Assembly: GCF_013184775.1 (NCBI RefSeq)
Contig: NZ_JAATVV010000008.1
Coordinates: 186,001 to 250,000 of the forward strand
Reading direction: 5' to 3'
Source of the DNA: Martelella sp. HB161492
GTDB taxonomy: Bacteria; Pseudomonadota; Alphaproteobacteria; Rhizobiales; Rhizobiaceae
Length of the DNA: 64,000 bases
Shown: positions 34,848-43,111 of the stretch, one piece after another
Position numbering within the stretch: position 1 is the first letter of the stretch
Layout of the letters: each line of letters opens with the position of its first letter
Translations under genes and position numbers: made by a program
Notes under the pieces: model-generated
Database searches by the model: none
Seen by the model: only the letters and a program-made list of their open reading frames with translations
What the model was told of the DNA's origin: nothing

Positions 34848-35948
34848 ATGGCGAGTATCAAGCTCGAGCGCCTTGTGAAAAACTACGGTGCCTTCAATGC
34901 AATCAAGGGGATAGATCTGGAGATCGCGGACGGTGCCTTCGTGACCTTCGTCGGCCCATCGGGTTGCGGCAAATCGACCCTGTTGCGCATGGTCGCCGGC
35001 CTGGAGGAAATCTCCGGAGGCAAGCTCAAGATTGACAATAAGGTGGTCAATGACCTGGAACCGCGTGAACGCGATATCGCCATGGTCTTTCAGGACTATG
35101 CGCTCTACCCGCACATGACCAATGCCGAGAATATCGGTTTTGGCCTGAAGATGCGCGGTCACACCAAGGCCGAAATTGACGAACGCGTCAGGGAAGCCGC
35201 TGAAATTCTGCAGATCGCGCCCCTGCTGGAACGCAAGCCCGGTCAGCTTTCCGGCGGTCAGCGCCAGCGCGTTGCCATGGGGCGCGCCATTGTCCGCCGC
35301 CCGAAGGTCTATCTCTTCGACGAACCGCTTTCCAACCTCGACGCCAAGCTGCGCGTTGACATGCGCACCCAGATCAAGCGTCTGCACACATTGCTGAAGA
35401 CCACGACCATCTATGTCACCCATGACCAGGTCGAAGCCATGACGCTTGCCGACCATATCGTCATCCTCAAGGACGGCGTGATCATGCAGCAGGGCAAGCC
35501 TGTCGACGTTTATGAACGGCCGATCAGCCGCTTCGTCGGTGAATTCATCGGTTCGCCAAAGATGAACATCATCACCACGACGCTGGAACGACAGGGCAGC
35601 GCAGCCAATTTACGCTTTGTCGATTTCATTCTGCCGGTTGAAAATGTCGAGGGCGAGACGGGCACTGAAGTCGAAATCGGCATTCGCCCTGAACATCTCA
35701 TCCCCTGCACGCAGCAGGAAGCGCTCTTTGCCGCGCGTATCGACGTGCTGGAGCCGCTTGGCTCGGATACCCATGCCATCTGCCTGCTGGGCGACACGGA
35801 AATCACCGCCCGCCTTGCTCCGGATGCGAGCCTTGCCCCCGGCCAGACGCTCTATCTGAAAGCCGATCCGGACAAGATCCACTTCTTCGATCCGAAAAGC
35901 GGTCTTCGCCTCGAAACAAGGGCCCGTGCGATGCCCGCCCTCGCCTGA
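34848..35948 (+). CDS. ugpC: ABC transporter ATPase, UgpC/MsmK type
   Basis: 366 residues. Walker A VGPSGCGKST, Q-loop MVFQDYALYPHM, signature LSGGQRQRVAMGRAI, Walker B VYLFDEPLSNLDAKLR, switch YVTHDQVEAMTLAD, then the C-terminal OB-like (TOBE) domain with IGIRPEHL. ATPases of this class are often shared by several family-1 sugar importers. It is divergent from the 34610 operon and is the only such ATPase in the window, so it can serve that importer and perhaps the amino-sugar importer at 18662-21818. GGGAGG precedes the ATG. Confidence 0.92.
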   Translation: MASIKLERLVKNYGAFNAIKGIDLEIADGAFVTFVGPSGCGKSTLLRMVAGLEEISGGKLKIDNKVVNDLEPRERDIAMVFQDYALYPHMTNAENIGFGLKMRGHTKAEIDERVREAAEILQIAPLLERKPGQLSGGQRQRVAMGRAIVRRPKVYLFDEPLSNLDAKLRVDMRTQIKRLHTLLKTTTIYVTHDQVEAMTLADHIVILKDGVIMQQGKPVDVYERPISRFVGEFIGSPKMNIITTTLERQGSAANLRFVDFILPVENVEGETGTEVEIGIRPEHLIPCTQQEALFAARIDVLEPLGSDTHAICLLGDTEITARLAPDASLAPGQTLYLKADPDKIHFFDPKSGLRLETRARAMPALA

Positions 35949-35993
35949 TCCTTCTCCCATGGGACGCGCCGATGGCCGGGTGTCCCTGTCTCG

Positions 35994-36078
35994 GGCATGG
36001 GATGGCTCCGACGTTCACCATCCCATGCCAAAACTGGAGCCCCCGCTTCGCCAGTCCACCGGCAAGCGGGGCTTTTTC
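35994..36078 (+). terminator. Tandem hairpins and T-run after ugpC
   Basis: First a perfect 12-base inverted repeat GGCATGGGATGG / CCATCCCATGCC (35994-36005 with 36018-36029, 12-base loop). Eight bases later the stem AGCCCCCGCTT / AAGCGGGGCT (36038-36048 with 36064-36073) is followed by TTTTT, a Rho-independent terminator. The first hairpin lacks a T-run and may back it up. Confidence 0.8.
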
Positions 36079-36176
36079 TTCCCGCCCAAGAACGAGCAGT
36101 CTGGGCCGAGGCTGCGGCCTTCCGACAGCATCCCCCTCATCTCGCAGGATCGCCTTGCCTGGCGATACGAGCTGGT

Positions 36177-37433
36177 TCAGGGCATCGCGTATGGATGACC
36201 GAGCGCTTCTGCCAGGGCCTTGAAAACGCGCGTGGCCGGCGATGAGCAGACCATATCGGTCGCATTGCCAGCCAGAACGGCCGCATCACCGCAATCGCCC
36301 GAGGGGATATCGCTGTTGGTCTGAACGACGACGGTCGTATCGCTTGTCGTGTCATAGAACACGGTCGTGTTGTAGCCCGGCAACTCACCGGAATGACCGA
36401 CCCAGCCGCCGACACAGCCCATGGCGATGCCATAACCGGAAGGCGACGGGAAACTGGCAAGCCGCACCGCCTGCGTTTCCGGGTCCAGAAGTCCCTGTCC
36501 CGTGCCCAGCGCATGGCCATAGGTCAGAAGATCATCAAGGCTGGAGATCATCCCACCGGCCGTCCAGCCCCAGGACGGGTTCCAGTGAGTCGCATTCGTC
36601 GGCGCATCCGGCGTGGCATCATTGCCCTGCATCGTGAAACCCTGGGGATAGGGCGCGGGAATTTCACTCGAGGTCCCGGGCCAGAAGGTGTTGTCCAGCC
36701 CCAGCGGCTGGAAAATCTGCTCCTTGAACACCTCCCCGACCGGCTTTCCCGTCACCTTCTCAATCACTTCGCCCAGGAGCACCGTATTGGTGTTGGAATA
36801 GTCGAAGCGCGCGCCCGGCGCGAAGATCGGCGAATCATCAAGGCCATATTTCAACAGTTCATCGACAGGAATAACGCGGTCTGGATGCGAGAAGAGACGA
36901 TCCTGAAAGGCGTCCGAGAGCGTGTAGCTGGCAAGCCCGCTGGTCATATCAGCAAGCTGACGAAGCGTGATCTGATCTCCATTGGGAATATCGGCAATAT
37001 AGCTGCCGATCGTATCGTCCAGCGAAACCTTTCCCGCCTCAACCAGCTGCATGAGTACCGTTCCGGTGAAGGTTTTGGTGACCGAGCCGATCCGCGTATG
37101 CATGCCGATCTCCATCGGCGCACCGGTTTCAGGATCGGCAAGACCATAGGCCTTTTCCCAGTGACCTTCCGGCGTCTGAACACCTGCAATGACGCCGGGC
37201 GCAGCGGTCTCGCCAAGAACGGCGGTGACGGCGGCATCAAGTCGGGCTGCCATTGCATCCGGCAACAGTGCCGTCACCGCTGCATAGGGCTTTGCCGCAG
37301 CCACGGCAGCCGGATCGGCAACACAGGCATCGCCTGCAGCAAAGGCTGCACCACCCGCCAGCGTCACCGCAAAAAAGACGATCGGCGCCAGCCTGTCACC
37401 TGCCTGCCAATTTCCAACGCCCGTCATTCGCAC
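36177..37433 (-). CDS. Serine hydrolase of the beta-lactamase class C / D-Ala-D-Ala carboxypeptidase family
   Basis: 418 residues, exported (hydrophobic stretch about 17-34, AAFAAGD). The Ser-x-x-Lys nucleophile is GSVTKTFTG, the Tyr-x-Asn motif FDYSNTNTVLLGE, and the third motif VGHSGELPGYN (His-x-Gly as in esterase-type members; classic AmpC has Lys-Thr-Gly). So it is more likely a peptidase or esterase than a true cephalosporinase. Two Cys pairs near the C-terminus (SGDCGDA, DMVCSS) and an early Cys may form disulfides, fitting a periplasmic site. Single gene, own promoter. Confidence 0.87.
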   Translation of the reverse strand: MRMTGVGNWQAGDRLAPIVFFAVTLAGGAAFAAGDACVADPAAVAAAKPYAAVTALLPDAMAARLDAAVTAVLGETAAPGVIAGVQTPEGHWEKAYGLADPETGAPMEIGMHTRIGSVTKTFTGTVLMQLVEAGKVSLDDTIGSYIADIPNGDQITLRQLADMTSGLASYTLSDAFQDRLFSHPDRVIPVDELLKYGLDDSPIFAPGARFDYSNTNTVLLGEVIEKVTGKPVGEVFKEQIFQPLGLDNTFWPGTSSEIPAPYPQGFTMQGNDATPDAPTNATHWNPSWGWTAGGMISSLDDLLTYGHALGTGQGLLDPETQAVRLASFPSPSGYGIAMGCVGGWVGHSGELPGYNTTVFYDTTSDTTVVVQTNSDIPSGDCGDAAVLAGNATDMVCSSPATRVFKALAEALGHPYAMP

Positions 37434-37814
37434 ATCCCCTTAAATATACAGCTGTTTATGAACCGAATTCACATGTATCAATGTCAAAGCTTATCTAGAA
37501 CGATTGTGCCGGCAAACAAAGTCAGCAAGGGATTAATCCTTGTATAAATAGCTGCGAAAGCAGATTTTTCTGAGCAAATCGCACCCATGATGCCCATCTG
37601 ACGCTCGGGATGATGCGGCAGATCCCGCATTGACGGTTCTGGATATTTCCTGCAGCCAAGGCATTACGAACGGAACCACCAGCGGTCTGGGGCCTCGAGC
37701 CGCTGCCCTTCTGCCGATGCTGATCGAACAGCAGGGCAATACTGTCGGCCAGGTCTGGCCGCCAAGCCATGTCCGGGGAACCAGGCGGCGGCGGTCATGC
37801 GATGGCGCCTCGCC
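37434..37814. other. Intergenic stretch with no supported gene
   Basis: The right part of 381 bases between two minus-strand genes is GC-rich and the left part (37434-37550) AT-rich, probably the promoter of the serine hydrolase. A small minus-strand frame (37522-37770) has no recognisable motif and no ribosome binding site; I see nothing else. Confidence 0.4.
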
Positions 37815-39668
37815 TCAGCTTGCTGCAGGCTCGGCACTGGTTCTGACCCGGAGAACCCTGAGCGCATTGAGGATCACCGCGACATCGATGACCTCCTGCA
37901 ACAGGGCGCCCTCGACCGGCACCAGATGGCCGAAGGCCGCCGCGATCATGGCAAGGACGGAAAGCCCGATGCCGACGGCAACACTTTCAAGAGCGATATG
38001 CCGCGCCCGGCGGGCAATCTCGATGCCGGGCCGAAGCTGCCCGACCCGGTCGACTAGCAGAACCACGTCGGCCGCTTCCGCCGAGGCCGCAGCGCCCCGC
38101 GCGCCCATCGCCACCCCGACATCGGCGACGGCCAGTGCCGGAGCGTCATTGATGCCGTCGCCGACCATCATCACCGCCGCATGCTTTCGCTCGGCTATCA
38201 CCAGAGCCACTTTCTGATCCGGCGTCAGACCGGCATGAACCCCATCAAGTCCGAGACCCGCTGTCACCCTTTCGGCAACATCGGCGCGATCACCGGTCGC
38301 CAGCAGAATTCTCGAAATCCCTTCCTGCCGCAGCCCGTCAAGCATGGTGCCAGCCTCCTGGCGCAGGGGATCCGCCATAACGAGACAGCCCGCCAGAACG
38401 CCATCCACGGCAACGGCCACCAGCACGGAGCCAGCGGCCTTGTGGTGGCGGCTTTCCGCTTCCGCGCCCAGCCTTGCGGCAACAAATCCGGCCCCGCCAA
38501 CCAGAACATCATGCCCGTCAACGCGGCCTGAAAGCCCTTCACCGGGAAATTCCGTTACAGCCTGCGGCACCGGCAGCACCATGCCCTGGGCCTGCGCCTG
38601 CGCCACGACCGCCTGCCCGACCGGGTGCCTCGATGCCTGATCGAGCGCTGCGGCATAGCGCAGAAGCTCAGTTGCCGAAAACCCCGCGGTGAGATCAACG
38701 GATACGATCTGCGGCCGTCCCTCGGTCAGTGTCCCGGTCTTGTCAAGGATCAGTGTCTTGATGCGGGCCATGGCCTCGAGTGCCGCAGCCCCCTTTATCA
38801 AAACGCCGAAATGGGCCGCCCGCGACATGCCGGCAACAAGCGCCACCGGAACAGCCAGAATCAGTGGACAGGGCGTTGCAACAACCAGAACCGCCACCGC
38901 CCGGATCGGATCGCCCGTCAACCACCAGGCACCCGCCGCCAGAATGACCGTCACCGCGAGAAAGCCGATCGACCAGAGGTCGGCCATGCGTGACATCGGT
39001 GCGCGCGATTGCTGCGCGGCCTCCACCAGGCGGACAATCCCGGCATAGGTGCTCTCGCCGGCAGAGCGGCTGGCAACCATGTCAAAGGCTTCGCCGGCAT
39101 TCATGGCGCCGCTCATCAGCTCCGCCCCGTCATCATAACGCGCCGGCAGGGATTCGCCGGTCAGCGGTGATGTGTCGAGAAAGGCCACCGACGAAACAAG
39201 CTGCCCATCGACCGGGACCGCCTCCCCCTGACGGATGAAGAGCCGGTCACCCGGCTTAACGGCGTCGAGCGGCACATCCTCCAGGCCGCCATTGACGTGC
39301 CGTGTCGCCGTGCGCGGCACGCGGGAAAGCAGATCGCGCATCTCGCGCCGCGCCCGGCCCTCGGCAAAGCTTTCGAGAAAGGTACCGCCGGAATACATGA
39401 CCGCGATCACGGCTGCGGCCAGCTCCTCACCGAACAGAAGCGCCGCAGACATGGAAAGGGCGGCGACCACATCAAGGCCGACCTCGCCGCGCGCCAGCGA
39501 CCGGACAATTTCGAGAACGAGAAAGAAAAGCACCGGGACAACGCCGATGCTCCAGATCACCGCAGCAGGTGCAGACAACCCCAGAAGCCGCAGCACAAGG
39601 CCGACAAGAAGCCCGGAAACGGCAATCGCCAGAAGCGTCGTCTTCAAACGCCGGCCGATCTCCTGCAT
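37815..39668 (-). CDS. Heavy-metal-translocating P-type (P1B) ATPase without metal-binding N-domain
   Basis: 617 residues. It has the TGES actuator loop (SPLTGESLPARYD), the membrane motif ATPCPLILAVPVAL (Cys-Pro-Leu instead of Cys-Pro-Cys or Cys-Pro-His), LDKTGTLTEG with the phosphorylated Asp, SRHPVGQA (the family HP motif of the nucleotide domain) and VGDGINDAPALAVADVGVAMG. The N-terminus starts almost at the first helix, with no HMA domain or Cys/His-rich tail. Export of a divalent or soft metal is likely; the Cys-Pro-Leu form does not tell which. ATG 39668 with GGGGAG eight bases upstream is preferred to 39743. Confidence 0.87.
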   Translation of the reverse strand: MQEIGRRLKTTLLAIAVSGLLVGLVLRLLGLSAPAAVIWSIGVVPVLFFLVLEIVRSLARGEVGLDVVAALSMSAALLFGEELAAAVIAVMYSGGTFLESFAEGRARREMRDLLSRVPRTATRHVNGGLEDVPLDAVKPGDRLFIRQGEAVPVDGQLVSSVAFLDTSPLTGESLPARYDDGAELMSGAMNAGEAFDMVASRSAGESTYAGIVRLVEAAQQSRAPMSRMADLWSIGFLAVTVILAAGAWWLTGDPIRAVAVLVVATPCPLILAVPVALVAGMSRAAHFGVLIKGAAALEAMARIKTLILDKTGTLTEGRPQIVSVDLTAGFSATELLRYAAALDQASRHPVGQAVVAQAQAQGMVLPVPQAVTEFPGEGLSGRVDGHDVLVGGAGFVAARLGAEAESRHHKAAGSVLVAVAVDGVLAGCLVMADPLRQEAGTMLDGLRQEGISRILLATGDRADVAERVTAGLGLDGVHAGLTPDQKVALVIAERKHAAVMMVGDGINDAPALAVADVGVAMGARGAAASAEAADVVLLVDRVGQLRPGIEIARRARHIALESVAVGIGLSVLAMIAAAFGHLVPVEGALLQEVIDVAVILNALRVLRVRTSAEPAAS

Positions 39669-39911
39669 TTGCGGCTCTCCCCTTCGCAGACGCAGCCCGA
39701 TCACCGCTGCGCAACCGCCACCGAGGCGGGAACAGCCAAGCATTCGTCAGCCGTTCCCGATTGTCCAGTATTATCAACATGTCGCACGCGAGAGATGTCA
39801 TGCGACATGACAGGGGTCAAAATGGAACCATCACCATCGCGGGGCGCCCGCATGAAATGCCGCACCACGCATCGCTGAAGTCCGCTCGCGCGAGGGCGCT
39901 GGCCGTCGCCA

Positions 39912-40859
39912 TCACAGCACCGGCGTTAACAGGCGCTTGCCGGCAAAATGCGCATCGAGATTATCGAAGACGAGCTTCCCCATCGCCTGGCGTGTCTCAT
40001 AGGTGCCGGATGCGTGGTGGGGCTGCAAAAGCACATTATCAAGCGCCATGAAGCGCCGATTAATCTTCGGCTCGCCCTCGAATACATCAAGCGCGGCCGC
40101 GCCGAGCGCCTTCGTTTCGAGCGCTGCCAGAAGCGCGTTCTCGTCAATATTGGAGGCGCGCGAAATATTGATCAGCATGCCCTCGGCACCAAGTGCCGCT
40201 ATCACATCCTGATTGACGATATGACGGGTGGCAGCAGAGGCGGCCAGCGTGACAAACAGGAAATCGGATCGTTCGGCCAGTGCCACGGCATCATCGACAA
40301 AACGCCAATCGGCGGCATAATCCTTGGGCGCGATATCGCTATAGGCGATGTCCATGTCGAAACCGGCAAGGCGCCGGGCCACCTCATAGCCGATGCGGCC
40401 AAGACCGAGAATCCCGGCACGCTTGCCATGAACGCGATGCATGAGCGGATAAAGCCCCTTCTCGGCCCAGTTGCCACTGCGCACGAAGCGCTCCGCACCG
40501 ACCATGCCGCGCGAGAGGCAAAGCATCATGGCAACGCCCAGATCAGCAACGTCCTTTGTCAGGACATCCGGCGTGTTGGTGACGTGGATGCCCCGCTCCC
40601 GCGCCGCTTCAAGATCAACCGCGTCATAGCCGACGCCATAAACGCTGATGATTTCCAGTGCGGGAAGCGCTTCGATCAGCGCCCGATCGGCGCCCAGCTC
40701 ACCACGTGTGGCGATGCCGCGGATATTGCCCGCATGGGCAGCCAGAAATGCCGGCTTGTCCTGCGCTTCGAAATAGCGGTGCATGGTAAAACGGGCGTTC
40801 AGACGCTCATCATCCCAGCTCGGATAAGGTCCGATCTGCAGGATTTCGACTTTGCTCAT
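39912..40859 (-). CDS. D-isomer-specific 2-hydroxyacid dehydrogenase (GhrB/2-ketogluconate-reductase-like)
   Basis: About 315 residues, cytoplasmic. The NAD(P) loop is AGILGLGRIGYEVARRLAGFDM, catalytic Arg in INISRASNIDENAL, Glu in EGEPKIN and His in LLQPHHASGTYETR. The N-terminal SYGVGYDAVDLE-like stretch (SVYGVGYDAVDLEAA) is typical. GhrB-type enzymes reduce glyoxylate, hydroxypyruvate or 2-ketogluconate, which fits the surrounding gluconate/idonate genes. ATG 40859 with GGAGG five bases before it is the start; the frame is open to 40880. A TGTTATCGATATCA operator lies 30 bases upstream. Confidence 0.88.
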   Translation of the reverse strand: MSKVEILQIGPYPSWDDERLNARFTMHRYFEAQDKPAFLAAHAGNIRGIATRGELGADRALIEALPALEIISVYGVGYDAVDLEAARERGIHVTNTPDVLTKDVADLGVAMMLCLSRGMVGAERFVRSGNWAEKGLYPLMHRVHGKRAGILGLGRIGYEVARRLAGFDMDIAYSDIAPKDYAADWRFVDDAVALAERSDFLFVTLAASAATRHIVNQDVIAALGAEGMLINISRASNIDENALLAALETKALGAAALDVFEGEPKINRRFMALDNVLLQPHHASGTYETRQAMGKLVFDNLDAHFAGKRLLTPVL

Positions 40860-40888
40860 GGTTGCCTCCGTGACGTTCATGATACTTA

Positions 40889-40902
40889 TGTTATCGATAT
40901 CA
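40889..40902. promoter_or_regulatory. LacI-type operator before the 2-hydroxyacid dehydrogenase gene
   Basis: TGTTATCGATATCA, 13 of 14 matches to the perfect palindrome TGTTATCGATAACA. It sits 29 bases before the ATG at 40859, covering the expected promoter region. Confidence 0.7.
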
Positions 40903-40937
40903 TCCGATACCGCAAAATTGCCGGGCCCACCGCCCGT

Positions 40938-41813
40938 TCAGCTGCGGTGATTACTGTCCAGCAATTGCAGAAAAAGGGCCGAATGATCGAGATCGCCGCC
41001 ATCAAGCCGCCCGACGAGATCGGCAAAACGATCGCGCTGAAGCGCCGTCAGCGGCAAGGTCAATCCCATGTCCCGGCATTCCGACAGCACGTTCTCAAGA
41101 TCCTTGAGTTGAAAGGCTGAGCGGCCGCCGGGCACGAAATCGCCCTCCTGCATGCGCTTGCCGTGTTGCTGCAGGATGACGGAATCAGCGAAACCGCCCT
41201 GCAGGACAGCCCGGAAGGCAGCCGGATCAATGCCGCCTTCGCGCACCATCAGCGTCGCTTCGGCAACCGCGCCGATGGTGATGGCGACAATCGCCTGATT
41301 GGCGAGCTTGGCCAGCTGTCCGCTGCCGGCAGGACCGAGCAGAATGGCGCGTCCCATGGCTGAGAACAGCGACGCCAGCGGCTCGAACCGTTCCGCCTCG
41401 CCGCCTGCCATGATCGCCAGACTGCCTGCCTCGGCACCGCGGGTGCCGCCGCTGACCGGGGCATCGATGTGATAGATCCCCAGTGCTGAAAGCCGTTCAG
41501 CATGGTCACGCGCCTCGGCCGGACGGATGGAGCTCATATCAACCACCGTGGCGCCCCGGCGGATTTTCTCAGCCGCGCCATGGGCAAACAGAAAATCGGC
41601 GACCGCCGGGCCGTCCGACAGCATGGTGATGACGACGTCCGCAGCGCTCACCGCCTCTTCCGGCGTTTCCGCAAGCCCGGCTCCAAAAGCGACCAGCGCT
41701 TCCGCCTTGGCCTTGCTCCGGTTCCAGACCGTGACGGGAAAACCGGCCTTCAGCAGGTTTTTCGCCATGGGCGCTCCCATGAGGCCCGTTCCGATAAATG
41801 CGACCGTCAACAT
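40938..41813 (-). CDS. 3-hydroxyacid dehydrogenase family enzyme (HIBADH/tartronate-semialdehyde-reductase-like)
   Basis: About 291 residues. The NAD loop VAFIGTGLMGAPMAKNLL, the substrate-binding DAPVSGGTRGAEAGSLAIMAGG and the catalytic Lys in GSGQLAKLANQ are all present, as in 2-hydroxy-3-oxopropionate reductase and 3-hydroxyisobutyrate dehydrogenase. ATG 41813 lies 4 bases after the SMP-30 stop and is preceded by GGATGATGAG, so the longer start at 41858 is unlikely. Probably reduces or oxidises an aldonate-derived C3 to C6 acid. Confidence 0.86.
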   Translation of the reverse strand: MLTVAFIGTGLMGAPMAKNLLKAGFPVTVWNRSKAKAEALVAFGAGLAETPEEAVSAADVVITMLSDGPAVADFLFAHGAAEKIRRGATVVDMSSIRPAEARDHAERLSALGIYHIDAPVSGGTRGAEAGSLAIMAGGEAERFEPLASLFSAMGRAILLGPAGSGQLAKLANQAIVAITIGAVAEATLMVREGGIDPAAFRAVLQGGFADSVILQQHGKRMQEGDFVPGGRSAFQLKDLENVLSECRDMGLTLPLTALQRDRFADLVGRLDGGDLDHSALFLQLLDSNHRS

Positions 41814-41817
41814 CTCA

Positions 41818-42744
41818 TCATCCCAGTTTGCAGCCATTGGCCGTGACATAGATTGCATAAAGAGAGGTGGAAGCGGTGATGAACAGGCGGTTCCGTTTTG
41901 CCCCTCCGAAGGTCAGGTTGGACACCGGTTCAGGCACATGGATCTTGCCGATCAGCGTGCCATCGGGGTGAAAACAGTGGACACCATCGGCGGCACTGGT
42001 CCAGATCCGGCCTGAGCGATCGAGACGGAACCCGTCGAAAAGTCCGTTGGAGCAGGTCGCGAAAATACCAAGATCATGAAGGTGGTTTCCGTTTTCCACC
42101 CTGAATGAGCGAATGTGGCGCGGACCGCCGGAATGATGCGTCGCACCGGTATCGGCGACATAGAGCAGGCTTTCATCGGGGGAAAAGGCGATCCCGTTCG
42201 GCTTTTCCATCGTATTGATAACCCTTGCCACCGCGCCTGAGACCGGATCGGCGCAATAGACGTGGCAGCCCGCAATTTCCGGCTCGCCATAGTCCCCCTC
42301 GTAATCATGCATGATGCCGTAGGAAGGGTCGGTAAACCAGATTGTCCCGTCGGATTTCACCGTGACATCATTCGGCGAGTTGAAGCGTGCGCCGTCGAAA
42401 CGATCGGCGATCACGCGAATCGATCCGTCAAATTCCGTGCGGGTGACGCGCCGGGCGAGATGCTCGCAGGTCACCAGCCGGCCCTCATTGTCGAGCGTGT
42501 TGCCATTGGCATTGTTGGCGGGCGCGCGGAACACCGAAACGGCGCCACTTGTCTCGTCGAACCGCATCATCCGATTGTTTGGGATATCCGAAAAGACGAG
42601 GTAGCGCCCGGCACCGAACCAGGCCGGCCCTTCCAGCCAGCGCCCGCCGGTCCAGAGCCGTTCCAGCCGCGCATGGCCGACAAAACAGGCCTCAAATCGC
42701 GGATCGAGAACCTCGAATCCGCTTCCGTCTATAACACCGAACAT
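41818..42744 (-). CDS. SMP-30/gluconolactonase family protein
   Basis: About 308 residues, a six-bladed propeller that hydrolyses aldonolactones. Metal- and substrate-site motifs: WLEGPAWFGAGRYLVFSDIPNNRM (metal Glu), NNANGNTLDNEGRLVTCEH, FNSPNDVTVKSDGTIWFTDPSYG (metal Asn), PNGIAFSPDESLLYVADTG (metal Asp). No signal peptide, so it works in the cytoplasm on lactones made by the sugar dehydrogenases. The start is ATG 42744 with GGGAGGAG upstream. First gene of a minus-strand pair with the 40938-41813 gene, behind an operator at 42894. Confidence 0.9.
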   Translation of the reverse strand: MFGVIDGSGFEVLDPRFEACFVGHARLERLWTGGRWLEGPAWFGAGRYLVFSDIPNNRMMRFDETSGAVSVFRAPANNANGNTLDNEGRLVTCEHLARRVTRTEFDGSIRVIADRFDGARFNSPNDVTVKSDGTIWFTDPSYGIMHDYEGDYGEPEIAGCHVYCADPVSGAVARVINTMEKPNGIAFSPDESLLYVADTGATHHSGGPRHIRSFRVENGNHLHDLGIFATCSNGLFDGFRLDRSGRIWTSAADGVHCFHPDGTLIGKIHVPEPVSNLTFGGAKRNRLFITASTSLYAIYVTANGCKLG

Positions 42745-43111
42745 GGTCTCCTCCCGAAACCCGATACCGCCGGTCAGCACGCCTTGAAGGATCTGACACA
42801 ACGGCAAACGCTCTATTCAGCTGCCTCAGGCAATTCTGGCCCAGAATCCGGTTGACGCTGCGGTTCGTTTTGCCCGGGCATGAATTTTTGATATGATATC
42901 GATAACAGCCATGTTATGAACGACAATCAGGAAGTCTGTCAAGCGTCCCACAGAGCGCGGTGAACCGCAAGCCTCAGCGAGGATCGGTCGCATCGGACAC
43001 CGACAGAGACTATGGAATACTGATTTCTGCGCGGCTGCAGCGTCCCGGGCCGTCCCCGGGCCATCACAAGGCTGCCATTGTCGCGGATATCAGTCTTGCG
43101 GAGAGCGAACA
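42745..43111. promoter_or_regulatory. Divergent region between SMP-30 gene and LacI-type regulator
   Basis: 367 bases without a gene. The one clear element is the operator TGATATCGATAACA at 42894-42907 (13 of 14 matches to TGTTATCGATAACA), well placed to repress the minus-strand lactonase genes. The second part toward the regulator is GC-rich with no palindrome seen. Confidence 0.5.
42894..42907. promoter_or_regulatory. LacI-type operator before the SMP-30 operon
   Basis: TGATATCGATAACA: one mismatch from the perfect 14-base palindrome seen at 44315 and 49684. It lies about 150 bases before the SMP-30 start and about 205 before the regulator start, so it may govern both. Confidence 0.7.

Noticed and set aside
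36177-37433. Reading the serine hydrolase as an antibiotic-resistance beta-lactamase
   Set aside because: The third motif is His-Ser-Gly rather than Lys-Thr-Gly, which is usual for carboxypeptidase or esterase relatives.
37522-37770. Minus-strand frame of 82 codons downstream of the P-type ATPase
   Set aside because: No ribosome binding site, no family resemblance; retained only as a comment on the intergenic stretch.
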